Assembly (NCBI GenBank): GCA_002494495.1
Contig: DACB01000006.1
Span: forward strand, 60,488 to 124,487
DNA: 64,000 bases
Source: Methanobacterium sp. UBA294
GTDB lineage: Archaea > Methanobacteriota > Methanobacteria > Methanobacteriales > Methanobacteriaceae
Direction of reading: 5' to 3'
In this document: positions 47,779 to 58,704 of the stretch, piece by piece
Layout of the letters: the number at the start of each line of letters is the position of its first letter
How positions within the stretch are numbered: the first letter of the stretch is position 1
Made by a program: the position numbers and the translations under genes
The notes under the pieces: generated by a model
Told to the model about the DNA's origin: nothing
The model's input: the letters and a program-made list of their open reading frames with translations, nothing else
Database searches by the model: none

Positions 47779-48582
47779 ATGGTTATAATTATCCCCGAAA
47801 TAATAAAAGAAAGCTTGAACAACCTGGTAAAAAATGGAGACAGAGCTGATGACCGTTCATTTGACCAGTACAGAGATATCGTTCTGGAAACTGGGGTGAT
47901 TGATAAGGCTGAAGGATCCGCCAGGGTAAAGATAGGTAAAACCCAGATAATGGTGGGTACAAAATCCCAGCTAGGTGAACCATTCTCAGACACACCTAAC
48001 GTGGGTGTTTTAATGACAAATTCTGAATTAATACCCATGGCAGCTCCAGATTTCGAGCCAGGACCTCCAGATGAACGCTCTGTTGAACTTTCAAGGGTAA
48101 CTGACCGCTGCATGAGGGAAGCAAAAGTAATTGACCTGGAAAAACTTTGCATCATAGAGGGAAAGAAAGTGTGGATGATCTTCGTGGACCTCCACATTAT
48201 AGATTACGATGGAAACCTCATGGACGCAGCAGTACTGGGAAGTATGGCCGCCCTCATGAACACCAAGATCCCAGAGGCAAAAGTGGTAGATGATGAAGTT
48301 GTCATAGATGAGGAAAAAAAGATACCTCTCCCTATAAAAGAAAAGGCGCTGATGTGCACCTTTGCTAAAATAGGAGGCGAATTAATTGTGGACCCTTCTC
48401 TGGAGGAAGAACAGGTAATGAGTTCACGCATCTCCATAGGAATGAGAACAGATGGTAGCATATGTTCCATGCAGAAAGGTGGTATGCAACCCTTAACCAA
48501 GGACGAAATCATAAAAGCCGTTGCAAGGAGCAAAGTGTTAACCAAAAAACTCATGGAACATCTGCCCCAGAACAAGCAATGA
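47779..48582 (+). CDS. rrp42: Exosome non-catalytic subunit Rrp42
   Basis: RNase PH-fold partner of Rrp41 in the hexameric ring (about 267 residues). Family marks: [36 protein letters not shown], and [19 protein letters not shown]. It lacks the Rrp41 catalytic Asp pattern, as expected. ATG at 47779 is supported by GGTGAT with 4 nt spacing; an in-frame GTG at 47770 is inside that site. The start follows the Rrp41 stop by 1 bp. Confidence 0.95.
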   Translation: MVIIIPEIIKESLNNLVKNGDRADDRSFDQYRDIVLETGVIDKAEGSARVKIGKTQIMVGTKSQLGEPFSDTPNVGVLMTNSELIPMAAPDFEPGPPDERSVELSRVTDRCMREAKVIDLEKLCIIEGKKVWMIFVDLHIIDYDGNLMDAAVLGSMAALMNTKIPEAKVVDDEVVIDEEKKIPLPIKEKALMCTFAKIGGELIVDPSLEEEQVMSSRISIGMRTDGSICSMQKGGMQPLTKDEIIKAVARSKVLTKKLMEHLPQNKQ

Positions 48583-48625
48583 ACTTAAAATAACTAATTT
48601 ATAAAATTTAATTCAAGGTGATAAG

Positions 48626-48895
48626 ATGGCAAGAACAAAAAAAGTAGGGGTAACCGGAAGATTCGGCGCCCGATACGGTAGGAAAGCAAAGAGAACCGTA
48701 AAAAAGATTGAAGAAAACATGAAAAAATACCATACCTGCCCTCAATGTGACAGACCTGGAGTGAAAAGAGTTTCCACAGGCATATGGAAATGCCGTAAAT
48801 GTAACACAGTATTCACCGGTGGAGCTTACCTTCCGTCCACACCAATGGGCAAAACTGCAACCAGGAACATTAAGAGGATTGTAGGAGGAACATAA
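48626..48895 (+). CDS. rpl37ae: Ribosomal protein L37Ae
   Basis: An 89-residue zinc-ribbon ribosomal protein: [19 protein letters not shown], then [19 protein letters not shown] and KCNTVF, giving a CxxC-x14-CxxC zinc site. Strongly basic. AAGGTGATAAG precedes the ATG. RpoP starts immediately after its stop codon. Confidence 0.96.
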   Translation: MARTKKVGVTGRFGARYGRKAKRTVKKIEENMKKYHTCPQCDRPGVKRVSTGIWKCRKCNTVFTGGAYLPSTPMGKTATRNIKRIVGGT

Positions 48896-49027
48896 TTGTA
48901 TAAATGTGCTAAATGTGGTGTTCTGGTAGATATCAAGGGATACACTGAATCAAAATGTCCAAGCTGCAGGTATAGGATCCTCTTTAAGGAAGTGCCTCCT
49001 GTAAGAAGGACCTTAAAATCCAGATAA
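48896..49027 (+). CDS. rpoP: RNA polymerase subunit P (RpoP/Rpb12)
   Basis: A 43-residue zinc-binding subunit of RNA polymerase. It reads [16 protein letters not shown], then [17 protein letters not shown], with the CxxC...CxxC site and the R-I-L-F-K motif of Rpb12. The start is TTG, directly abutting the L37Ae TAA, with GGAGGA 6-7 nt upstream. It is short enough to be missed by gene finders. Order L37Ae-RpoP-Brix is the known superoperon arrangement. Confidence 0.93.
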   Translation: MYKCAKCGVLVDIKGYTESKCPSCRYRILFKEVPPVRRTLKSR

Positions 49028-49072
49028 CCCGGAGCAAGCAGAGATTAACCCGTAAATTCAGATAAAAACCCA

Positions 49073-49618
49073 ATGTTAATAACAACATCCAGAAAACCAT
49101 CCCCCCGAACTCGTTCCTTTGCCGGAAGCATGGAAAGAGTTTTTAACTCTAAATACGTTAACCGGGGTAAGATGAGTATGCGGGATGTGATTCTTAAATT
49201 AAAGGCATCGAACTATCTGAACGTAGCGGTTATATATGAGATGAAGGGAAATCCTAGCAGGATAGAATTTTTCAATCAAGAAGGGGATCTAATCTTGAGT
49301 ATGGATATAACTGTCTCTAATTCTCTGGCAAAGGGCAGAATACAAAGAAATGAATTAAAGCTCAGATGGGATTTTGACGAGTCAAAGTTCAAGAAGAAGG
49401 ATCTCAAGGACAAGATCATCTCAGTATTGGGAGTTCCAGAAGATCCACTCGTCTTAATAAAGACTGATTCCCTTAAGGATAAATTAAGACATTATTCAAA
49501 TTCTAATTTGATACTGGTTAAGCGTGAAGATAATAAAGCAGTTGCGGAATTCCATGACCAGAAAGGACAGATAACCGGTCCCCGAATTTACATACATAGA
49601 TGTAGAACTGGCGATTAA
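49073..49618 (+). CDS. Brix/IMP4-domain rRNA processing protein
   Basis: A 181-residue archaeal Brix-domain protein (COG2136) related to eukaryotic Imp4/Rpf. It starts MLITTSRKPSPRTRSFAGSM, the TSRxPS signature that binds RNA, and ends in the sigma70-like GPRIYIHRC strand. It probably helps assemble rRNA. It begins 45 bp after rpoP with no strong ribosome-binding site in view. Pcc1 follows 1 bp later. Confidence 0.9.
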   Translation: MLITTSRKPSPRTRSFAGSMERVFNSKYVNRGKMSMRDVILKLKASNYLNVAVIYEMKGNPSRIEFFNQEGDLILSMDITVSNSLAKGRIQRNELKLRWDFDESKFKKKDLKDKIISVLGVPEDPLVLIKTDSLKDKLRHYSNSNLILVKREDNKAVAEFHDQKGQITGPRIYIHRCRTGD

Positions 49619-49619
49619 A

Positions 49620-49871
49620 TTGACACTTCAAAGGGTGGATATGGAATTTCAGATTGAATTCGAGGATTTAAGACAGGCAGAAATTGTAATGAAGGCACTT
49701 GAGCCTGAGTTAAATTCATCCCCTTCTGAAAGGGCCACTGTGGAACTGAACTTAACTGGTAAAGTACTGGATGTAAACATTCAGGCTTCAGATTCTACTT
49801 CTTTGCGGGCGTCAGTTAATTCATACATAAGATGGATAATGCTTTCCCTAGATGTATTGAATGTTAATTAA
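49620..49871 (+). CDS. KEOPS complex subunit Pcc1
   Basis: An 83-residue protein with the EFEDLRQAEIVMKALEPELNS and SDSTSLRASVNSYIRWIMLS pattern of Pcc1, the dimerising subunit of the KEOPS complex that makes the t6A tRNA base. Start TTG at 49620 is supported by GGCGAT with 4 nt spacing, the same geometry as rrp42; ATG at 49641 behind AAGGGTGG is the alternative. It overlaps nothing and lies 1 bp after the Brix gene. Confidence 0.88.
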   Translation: MTLQRVDMEFQIEFEDLRQAEIVMKALEPELNSSPSERATVELNLTGKVLDVNIQASDSTSLRASVNSYIRWIMLSLDVLNVN

Positions 49872-49933
49872 TTACAATAAAATTTTAAAACTTTAATTAA
49901 AACGTGTTAAATCTTAATTTAGAGGTGAATAAA

Positions 49934-50296
49934 ATGGAAGTACCTAAAAATGTACAGCATCAGATAGCTCAATTCCAGCAGATGCAGCAGCAGGCTCAGG
50001 CCATAACCATGCAGAAACAGAATGTAGATATACAGATCAGAGAAACAGAGAACGCTTTAGAAGAGCTGAAAAAAGTTGAAGAGGATTCAGACGTCTATAA
50101 AACAGCAGGCAATCTACTTATAAAGGTTAAAAAGGATGGAATGGTCACTGAACTCGAAGATAAACTGGAAACATTGAAGTTACGAGAGAAAACTGTTGGC
50201 CGCCAGGAAGAAAGGATAATGAAAAAACTGCAGGAAATGCAGACCTCCATACAGGATGCCATGCAGGGGCCAGGACAGCCGGGGTTAGGTACTTGA
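49934..50296 (+). CDS. pfdB: Prefoldin subunit beta
   Basis: Hexameric chaperone subunit of about 120 residues: MEVPKNVQHQIAQFQQMQQ, then two long coiled-coil helices joined by a beta-hairpin (VYKTAGNLLIKVKKDGMVTE), and a Gln/Gly-rich tail. The start at 49934 is set by GAGGTGA; the frame is open further upstream but would add a non-coiled stretch. It overlaps the next gene by 4 bp (TTGA). Confidence 0.95.
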   Translation: MEVPKNVQHQIAQFQQMQQQAQAITMQKQNVDIQIRETENALEELKKVEEDSDVYKTAGNLLIKVKKDGMVTELEDKLETLKLREKTVGRQEERIMKKLQEMQTSIQDAMQGPGQPGLGT

Positions 50297-50565
50297 AAAA
50301 GTTGAATGACCAGGAGCTGGATAAAGTCTCTGATGTAGCTGTGGAAGCTGCAGAAACGTACATATTTTCCAGGGTTTCCAAAAAAGAAATCCTGGACCTG
50401 GATATCAATGCAGATATAACCTATCAGGATGCATTGAACGTGGCTATAACTATAGATATTAATTTAGACGAATTATCTACTGTTGATGAAAACGAACTGG
50501 CAGAAAATGCAGTTGAAGCAGCTTTAAATGAGTTAGATGTTTTTATTGATGAAAATTTCAGATAA
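50293..50565 (+). CDS. DUF3194-like protein
   Basis: A 90-residue acidic protein: LDKVSDVAVEAAETYIFSRV, then SKKEILDLDINADITYQDALN and repeated Asp/Glu. I recall it as DUF3194, which follows prefoldin beta in Methanobacteriales. It starts TTG within the last codon of prefoldin (TTGA overlap), so it is translationally coupled. No motif is seen. It closes the superoperon. Confidence 0.72.
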   Translation: MKKLNDQELDKVSDVAVEAAETYIFSRVSKKEILDLDINADITYQDALNVAITIDINLDELSTVDENELAENAVEAALNELDVFIDENFR

Positions 50566-50635
50566 ATATTATTATTATTCTTTTTAATCAATTATTTTTT
50601 TTAATTTAAGCTGTGATTTAGATGGTGATGTTCTA

Positions 50636-51313
50636 ATGGATTTAATACCTGTTATGGATTTAATGTCTGGAATTGCTGTATCAGGTAAATCCGGCAAAAG
50701 AGACACTTACCAACCACTAAAAACTGTTTATTCTAAAACACCAGATCCAGTTGATATTGCAATATCCCTTAAAAGAAGGGGATTTAAACGTATCTATGTG
50801 GCTGATCTGGATGCAATAGAGGGCAGAGGTTCTAATTTAGAGATAGTTCAAAAAATAAACCATGTGTTACCCGTTACTTTAGATTGGGGTGTTAAAGATA
50901 TTAAGAGTTTCTCATTTGTCCTTGATTTTGCTGATAAAATCATAATTGCCACGGAAACTCTTTCCAGTTGGGATGATCTAGAAGAAATATGTACCCAATT
51001 TCCCAAGCAGAGAATAGTCATAAGTATAGATGTAAAAGATGGACAGATATTAAGCAGAGATTTACCCATATCATTCACTGAAATTAAATCTAAACTTGAA
51101 GAATTTAAACCAGAAGAAATTATTTTATTAGATATCTCTGGTGTGGGAACTTTAAGTGGATTTAAGTTGGACCTCTTAAATAATTTCAGGGGGATGGAAG
51201 ATTCATTGATACTTGGCGGTGGAATCACTCCAGATGATATACAAAATCTAAATAAATTAGGGTTTAAGAGATACTTAATTGGCACTGCACTCCATTCAGG
51301 AAAAATTCAATAA
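50636..51313 (+). CDS. HisA-like TIM-barrel protein (COG1411)
   Basis: A 225-residue TIM barrel related to HisA (phosphoribosyl isomerase): MDLIPVMDLMSGIAVSGKSG, then IYVADLDAIEGRG, and a C-terminal phosphate-binding LILGGGITPDDIQ and YLIGTALHSGKI. The catalytic HisA signature Asp at the first strand is kept (VMDL), but the second-half residues differ from true HisA, so it is a paralogue of unknown substrate. It starts 70 bp after the superoperon, at ATG following GGTGATG. Confidence 0.83.
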   Translation: MDLIPVMDLMSGIAVSGKSGKRDTYQPLKTVYSKTPDPVDIAISLKRRGFKRIYVADLDAIEGRGSNLEIVQKINHVLPVTLDWGVKDIKSFSFVLDFADKIIIATETLSSWDDLEEICTQFPKQRIVISIDVKDGQILSRDLPISFTEIKSKLEEFKPEEIILLDISGVGTLSGFKLDLLNNFRGMEDSLILGGGITPDDIQNLNKLGFKRYLIGTALHSGKIQ

Positions 51314-51352
51314 TCCTTAAACTTATCTAACATCTTGCTTATAAATTTAAAC

Positions 51353-52228
51353 ATGCCGAAATTCATGATCATGGGCCCCGTAACAAAAGATAGAATCATA
51401 AAGAAGGATAAAATCTTTAACACTGTTGGAGGGGGCGTATACTATCAATCAGCTGTTATTTCTGGTTTTGAAATTCAAAACACAGTAGTCACCACCCTAT
51501 CAAAAATAGATAAGAATTTACTGCAAAACTTTAGAGAAGATGTGCAGATCATACCAGTCTACACTGAAAAGACCATGAAATTTGAAAACATCTACCCTAA
51601 TGATAATCCTAATCACCGAATTCAGAAATCACAGATCCCGGTAAACCCCATCAATCCCCCAATCTTTAGTGATATGAACATTAAAGAATACGATGCGATA
51701 CTTTTATCTCCACTATCTCCCTATGATATACCCTTGGAAACTGTAAAATATCTCCATAAACAAAACATACCCATCTACCTGGGTGCACAGGGATATTTAA
51801 GGCATATTAAAAATGATAATGTGGTTTTAAAACCATGGAAAGATTACAAGAACTTCCTTAAACTGGTTAATTACCTATTTTTAGATGAAATGGAAGCCCG
51901 GGTGATACTGGGAAATTCTCATGATGATTTTGTTGAAATTGCCAAAATATTATCTAACTTTGGTCCTGAGGAGGTGGTCATAACCAGAGGCGACCGAGGA
52001 GTTATCATATATTCTAAAAAAACAGTGGGAAAGGGCATCTATGATATATCTGCCTTTAAACCAGAGAAGATAGTTGACCCCACAGGACTGGGTGATACTT
52101 TCATGGCTGCTTATGCAGTTAAAAAACAGGAAACTGATGATCCAGAAAAATGCGGTAGGTTCGCCTCTTACGTAGCCACCCTTAAGATTGGGCAGAAGGG
52201 AGCTTTGTTTAAAATAAATAAGAGATAA
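51353..52228 (+). CDS. PfkB-family carbohydrate or nucleoside kinase
   Basis: A 291-residue ribokinase-like kinase: MPKFMIMGPVTKDRIIKKDK, VGGGVYYQSAVI, and the ATP/anion-hole motif DPTGLGDTFMAAYA containing the catalytic Asp. The substrate is open: family members act on ribose, inosine, tagatose and others. It follows the HisA-like gene by 39 bp. I start at MPKF because the upstream in-frame ATG gives a short extension not seen in the family; no clear ribosome-binding site is present. Confidence 0.86.
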   Translation: MPKFMIMGPVTKDRIIKKDKIFNTVGGGVYYQSAVISGFEIQNTVVTTLSKIDKNLLQNFREDVQIIPVYTEKTMKFENIYPNDNPNHRIQKSQIPVNPINPPIFSDMNIKEYDAILLSPLSPYDIPLETVKYLHKQNIPIYLGAQGYLRHIKNDNVVLKPWKDYKNFLKLVNYLFLDEMEARVILGNSHDDFVEIAKILSNFGPEEVVITRGDRGVIIYSKKTVGKGIYDISAFKPEKIVDPTGLGDTFMAAYAVKKQETDDPEKCGRFASYVATLKIGQKGALFKINKR

Positions 52229-52263
52229 TTTTATTAAACATTGGGTTTTCTAAAAAACCTCTT

Positions 52264-52467
52264 TTATCCCAGAAACAATGGTAAAATAACGAAGGGAGAT
52301 AATCCTGCAATTAAGAATACTAAAACACCTGCTAAGGTTCGACGATTATTTGAGTCCATTATTCCCGTAATTATTAGTATCATAGCTATAAATGCTAATA
52401 TTGGAGGGATTATGTGGGAGAATAATAATGAACTTATAACTAGTGGACTGTACGCTATTTTCATCAC
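52264..52467 (-). CDS. Small membrane protein downstream of the sortase-like gene
   Basis: A 67-residue protein with two hydrophobic helices (VISSLLFSHIIPPILAFIA; LAGVLVFLIAGLSPFVILPL) and a polar turn containing DSNNRRT. It lies 78 bp downstream of the sortase-like gene on the same strand. The start is unclear: the GTG and ATG in frame are inside AGGTGAT, and ATA at 52458 lies at the usual spacing. The family is unknown to me. The opposite strand is also open but reads as a shadow. Confidence 0.6.
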   Translation of the reverse strand: MMKIAYSPLVISSLLFSHIIPPILAFIAMILIITGIMDSNNRRTLAGVLVFLIAGLSPFVILPLFLG

Positions 52468-52545
52468 CTGAATTTTAAGTTACTATTTTTAATGGATATT
52501 GTAATGGTCTAAGATTCATTAATATGATTGTTCTATGATAATGCA

Positions 52546-53505
52546 TTAATTTAACGGCTCTATGGAAATTAATTTACAATGAACCATCCATGCAGCCTGT
52601 ATTGTGCCTGGGGGATAACAAGTTACCAGAGTAAGGTTATTATCTCCGGGGAGGAATTTTATGGGATTGGTTTTATAGTCCCATTTAATATCTCCATTAG
52701 ACACCACATGATAAATATATTTCCTCTGGGTTAGATAGTCATTTATCACCACTTCATCTCCTGGCTTAAGATTGCCGATATTTCTAAATGGGGCTGAATA
52801 ACTGGTACGGTGACCTAATAATCCCATGGTACTATTTTGATCTGGGTAGGAACTTTCATTATAATAGTAAACTGAATTATATCTATTTACAGTATCTGAA
52901 CGAATTCCCCAGTTTACATCCAAGGAAGGGATTGATATACTGCCCCAAAATGGAGTTTTTGCAGGTATTTTGGTTGATTTAACATTAAAGTTTTTAACAA
53001 CAGTATCAAAGCCAGGGTCAGTTGTTAAGATTGGTTCAAAATCTAGTTTATCAAAGATATTGGAACTCACCTGTCGGTTGTAAATGATGCTGTATAGATT
53101 ACCATTTTTGGTTATCCATACTTCCTTTCGAAGGTAGGTACCTTCATCTGAATTTATGCTATATGTATTTTCGTAGGCGTCTTCATGGTTAAGTTTTTTC
53201 TTGTTGTTGGATATCAGCTTAAACCCGGAATTACGTGCCGTGGTAGAGTTTGAAACATAATTTTCTGGTGATTTATATCCAGATGGAATGACCTGCTTGT
53301 TTATAGTTATATTTGAATTAGCTGATGGCTGGAATAATACCATTTGGGATGGATTTGAGCCTGTTTTAATATTCCAATTATCTGGGTAATCAAAGGAAAT
53401 TTCCCCGTTATCATAATGGCTGGTAGATCCAAAGCTAATGCTAAGGTACATTATTGTAGAAACGAATATTAAATTTAATATAATTAGAGGTAGGTACTTC
53501 TTCAA
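52546..53505 (-). CDS. Sortase-like protein with N-terminal PsbP-like domain
   Basis: A 319-residue membrane-anchored protein. Residues 6-25 form a signal anchor; about 35-165 look like a PsbP-type beta domain (FDYPDNWNI, with NITINKQVIPSGYKSP); about 183-319 form a sortase domain with the active-site H232 in LGHRTSYSAPFRNI and C296 in LTLVTCYPPG. After C296 the normal catalytic Arg is not visible (Ala304-Ala305-Trp306 instead). Class D/E archaeal sortases attach surface proteins. Substrate unknown. The tail after C296 ends KLISIEPLN, consistent with a complete domain. Confidence 0.82.
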   Translation of the reverse strand: MKKYLPLIILNLIFVSTIMYLSISFGSTSHYDNGEISFDYPDNWNIKTGSNPSQMVLFQPSANSNITINKQVIPSGYKSPENYVSNSTTARNSGFKLISNNKKKLNHEDAYENTYSINSDEGTYLRKEVWITKNGNLYSIIYNRQVSSNIFDKLDFEPILTTDPGFDTVVKNFNVKSTKIPAKTPFWGSISIPSLDVNWGIRSDTVNRYNSVYYYNESSYPDQNSTMGLLGHRTSYSAPFRNIGNLKPGDEVVINDYLTQRKYIYHVVSNGDIKWDYKTNPIKFLPGDNNLTLVTCYPPGTIQAAWMVHCKLISIEPLN

Positions 53506-53651
53506 TTAATCATCATCTCTTAATAATTTTAATAAATTTTTAGACTTTAAATAATGAGCTAATTAATGTGAATTAAATTCTTCATTAAAAAAAATCTCAT
53601 TAAAAAATCTCTTTTATTAAAAAGTAGATTAAAATTTATTTTATATAAAGT

Positions 53652-55205
53652 TTATTCATAGTGTTCCAGTAGGGTTCTACGTAATTCTTTTTCTGATTCA
53701 GCTATCACTTCTATGTTATCTACCTTAATCCCGTTTTTTTCAAGGTAGCCAGCAATTTCAGCAGGAGTTTTGCTCTCATCTAAATCTATAATCACTGCAT
53801 TTGATTCAGTAGATATTTTTATCGGTGAATAATCTTTCAGAACCTGATAAGCCTGGTCAACTGCGACGGTTTTCACCCGGAAAGTACGGATTTTACTGGC
53901 AATTTGGGCTATGTCTATATTAAGCCGCTGTAGAACAACTAAGACGTGTTTATTTAAAGCTTCTTCAAGGATGGGAATGTTTACTGAATTTTCGTCCCTA
54001 ATAATACGGACTGATTGGGCTATTTGAGCCACATCCCTTGCATGGGCAAAACTGGGGTTTAATCCTTCCCCTCCACTTTTTTTAGATTCATAAACCATCC
54101 TGAACCGTTCCAGTACTCCTTCATCATAATCTTCACCAAGAATTTCCATGTTTCTTCTGAAAACCTCTACAACATCGTCTAAGTTGGGATTCATTAGAAA
54201 AATATGTAAAGGTGCTCTTCTAAGGTGAGCTTCGTCCATGATACTAATGTCTAAGTTGGTGGAAAATGCTGGAATGAAATGACTATGTACAATAACCGGT
54301 ATACCTCTGACATAAATGTTGTCCATTTTATTTTCCATGGGAACGATAAGACGGTTCAATATCATCTCATGGTCATCCCTCTGCCTTCCTAAATCGTCTA
54401 TAAGCAGGATTCCTCCGTTAGCTTTGATAATGGGAGAGGTTTCATATACACCTTTATTCATGTTGTAATTTGTTTCTAACTTATTCAAACTTAATTCGGC
54501 ACCGGTTATAACAAATGGAGCGAATATTTTCACCCAACGGGGATCTTGGGGTTGTTCTTCACATTTTTTATGAAAATCCTGATCATAAAGCTGTATCACC
54601 CTTCCGCTGAATTCTATGAATTTAGGAATTACCAGTGGTGGTAACAGCTCAGGCATTTTACTTACAATGAACGTTTTACCAGTTCCTGGAGAGCCATAGA
54701 CAAATATACCCTTACCAATGGTACAGGATTCCATCATGCATTCTTTAGCATAATTAACCCCTACTATATCTTTAAATGCATATTCCTTCACTTCACTGGG
54801 GATTTTTATAGGGTAACGGTCTTTCATCTGTAATTCCATTACTTTATAGTAATCTTCATAGGCCACCGGGGCAATTCCAATGTAAGGATTGTCTTCTGTG
54901 ATACTGCGGGCTTTTTCACGGCCTTTCTGGGTTATGGTAAATTGTATACTGGAAAATAAAAATCCTCCACCGGTAGCAGCACAAAGGCCACCTTTTTCCA
55001 AGTCATTTAACAATTTTTCCAATATGTCCCAATGTATCCCGGTAATATCATTGATTGCACTGGTTTTAATGGTACCAAAACTCGAGATAATTTTTAAAAT
55101 CAGATCTTTTATAAAGCTTTCAGATAATTTAAGTTCCTCAAGGGTTTTGGGCTGTTCAAGTCTTTTGAATAATTTTTCCATCTTATGACCATGATAATAA
55201 TCCAT
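53652..55205 (-). CDS. AAA ATPase with N-terminal winged helix
   Basis: A 517-residue predicted ATPase. The first 110 residues form a winged-helix pair (IIKSFGTIKTSAINDITG, FTITQKGREKARS); Walker A is FVYGSPGTGKTFIV near residues 169-182, and the Walker B-like GGILLIDDLGRQ follows near 266-277. The C-terminal 150 residues form a helical plus alpha/beta domain. The HTH suggests DNA or regulatory contacts. I do not recognise the family more closely. The start ATG at 55205 follows GAGGGATG; an ATG 6 bp upstream is too close to that site. Confidence 0.78.
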   Translation of the reverse strand: MDYYHGHKMEKLFKRLEQPKTLEELKLSESFIKDLILKIISSFGTIKTSAINDITGIHWDILEKLLNDLEKGGLCAATGGGFLFSSIQFTITQKGREKARSITEDNPYIGIAPVAYEDYYKVMELQMKDRYPIKIPSEVKEYAFKDIVGVNYAKECMMESCTIGKGIFVYGSPGTGKTFIVSKMPELLPPLVIPKFIEFSGRVIQLYDQDFHKKCEEQPQDPRWVKIFAPFVITGAELSLNKLETNYNMNKGVYETSPIIKANGGILLIDDLGRQRDDHEMILNRLIVPMENKMDNIYVRGIPVIVHSHFIPAFSTNLDISIMDEAHLRRAPLHIFLMNPNLDDVVEVFRRNMEILGEDYDEGVLERFRMVYESKKSGGEGLNPSFAHARDVAQIAQSVRIIRDENSVNIPILEEALNKHVLVVLQRLNIDIAQIASKIRTFRVKTVAVDQAYQVLKDYSPIKISTESNAVIIDLDESKTPAEIAGYLEKNGIKVDNIEVIAESEKELRRTLLEHYE

Positions 55206-55344
55206 ATACATCCCTCTACTATCGTTATAATTAGTTATAAATTGAATCTGTTGTATTATATTATTTTTCTTATATAAAACTAAATCATTTCAATGGCCAA
55301 AAAACTGGTTAAAGCTGAAGATTATCGTATAATTCATGTCTGGA

Positions 55345-56025
<681 letters not shown>

Positions 56026-56255
56026 AATACACTCTTTAACGGGAATACTATTAAACTTTTATAAAAAAATTAAACATCATAGAACTTATCGAACATCATA
56101 GACTTATTGAAAAATAATTATATAATTGTAATTTGAAGAACATTCAAAAAGAATAGGTAATTTAAAAAATTCAGTAATTTAAAAATCATAAAGGGAATCG
56201 TAATTTAAAATAAATAAAAAATTTCTAAGGAAGAATTCACCTTTCTAAGAAGTGT

Positions 56256-56930
56256 TTAACCGAAAAATGCATCCAGACTACTCTGTTTTTCTTTATGAAG
56301 TATATCTTCTATAGGATAGCCTACTGCTTCTATAATTCTGGTAACAGCCGGTAAAACCTGATTATCAATGTAGTATGATGGATCATATTGGGAGACATCA
56401 GCATCTTCCAGGGGAACCGCCCTTTGACTGATGGCTTCCCTACCCTTTACAACAACGTATCGGATGATGGTGCCGGGACCTACCTTCCTACCCTTCTGGA
56501 TAGCCTTTTTTGCAGCCATCACATGAGGCGCCCTTTGAACGTATTCATCTGGATTCTTTGTTAGTTGGGTATGGATCACCAGGTCTTCCAGGGAGATTTT
56601 CCCTTCTTTAATTTCTTGTATCGTGTCCCGTGCGATTTTAACAGCCTTCTGGGGTGATCCTTCCTCCAATAAAGCTCTTAATATTTTTTCCTGTGTCTTT
56701 TTAGCTATAGGGGCCCAGTCTCGCCTGACAAGTTCCAGGCCTTTTACCACGATGTTGCCATCCTGTATCAAGGCGTAACGTTTTTTGGTTACAAAGAAGC
56801 CCCTCTGGAAAAAACCCTCAAACTCAAGTTCCATACCTTTTGGAAGGTCCTGATTAACCCTGGTTGTGAAATTTAAAGCTTTATCTTTAATCTCTAAAAA
56901 ACGAGTGTTATCATTCAACCAGTACACCAT
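56256..56930 (-). CDS. polB2: DNA polymerase B, C-terminal part (split PolB2)
   Basis: The small half of the split family-B DNA polymerase of Methanobacteriales (MTH208-like; the large half MTH1208-like is elsewhere). The 224 residues hold part of the palm/thumb: [31 protein letters not shown]. The last residues QSSLDAFFG form a PCNA-interacting motif (Q-x-x-L-x-x-F-F). It overlaps rps8e by 20 bp; the ATG at 56930 has no clear ribosome-binding site, and a TTG at 56918 is an alternative behind GGTG. Splitting of this gene is a marker for the order. Confidence 0.93.
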   Translation of the reverse strand: MVYWLNDNTRFLEIKDKALNFTTRVNQDLPKGMELEFEGFFQRGFFVTKKRYALIQDGNIVVKGLELVRRDWAPIAKKTQEKILRALLEEGSPQKAVKIARDTIQEIKEGKISLEDLVIHTQLTKNPDEYVQRAPHVMAAKKAIQKGRKVGPGTIIRYVVVKGREAISQRAVPLEDADVSQYDPSYYIDNQVLPAVTRIIEAVGYPIEDILHKEKQSSLDAFFG

Positions 56931-57291
56931 TTATAATGCCATGCTGACCAGGTCTGGAGGTTACTCTTACTTTACCCAGATTAGTCTCTACCACGGCACC
57001 TTTGTTTATAATGTTCCTTCTTACAAATTGGATGTTAGCCGGGTTTTCAATGACGTTTTGAATCTCAGCTGACTGGACTTTGTTGTTATTAGGGTCAACC
57101 ACGTTTATCTTATTTGCATTGGTAAGGCGGATCTTTTCATTTCCTCCTTTTGCACGGATCTTCTTGGTCTTTCTTTCACCAATCTTGGTTTCTGCTGGAT
57201 CCCTTCCGAATTCTATTTTTCTTTTGTTACGATTAGATTTACTCCGTCCGCCGGTGTGTTTTCTTAATGATTTTCCTTGCCAGATAGCCAT
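56911..57291 (-). CDS. rps8e: Ribosomal protein S8e
   Basis: Small-subunit ribosomal protein of 126 residues: [20 protein letters not shown], then [16 protein letters not shown] and VRTRGGN-like KVRTRGG... segments; rich in Lys/Arg. Genes S8e and PolB2 are adjacent in Methanothermobacter also (MTH207-208). AGGTGAAATA on the coding strand precedes the ATG. Its last 20 bp overlap polB2. Confidence 0.95.
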   Translation of the reverse strand: MAIWQGKSLRKHTGGRSKSNRNKRKIEFGRDPAETKIGERKTKKIRAKGGNEKIRLTNANKINVVDPNNNKVQSAEIQNVIENPANIQFVRRNIINKGAVVETNLGKVRVTSRPGQHGIINGVLVE

Positions 57292-58622
<1,331 letters not shown>

Positions 58623-58704
58623 ATGATTTAGTTTGCTTCATTGAATACATTTATTAACTTGTTTATACATAAATAGTTTAGTAATTATAAAAGAGGAATA
58701 TATC

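Noticed and set aside
52241..52471. Plus-strand 76-residue frame opposite the small membrane protein
   Set aside because: The minus-strand frame has a clean two-helix membrane pattern, a ribosome-binding site and sits after the sortase; the plus frame is a shadow.
56080..56220. Short direct repeats after the HAD gene (aacatcatag; gtaatttaaaa)
   Set aside because: They are short, imperfect and AT-rich; likely chance in this composition.
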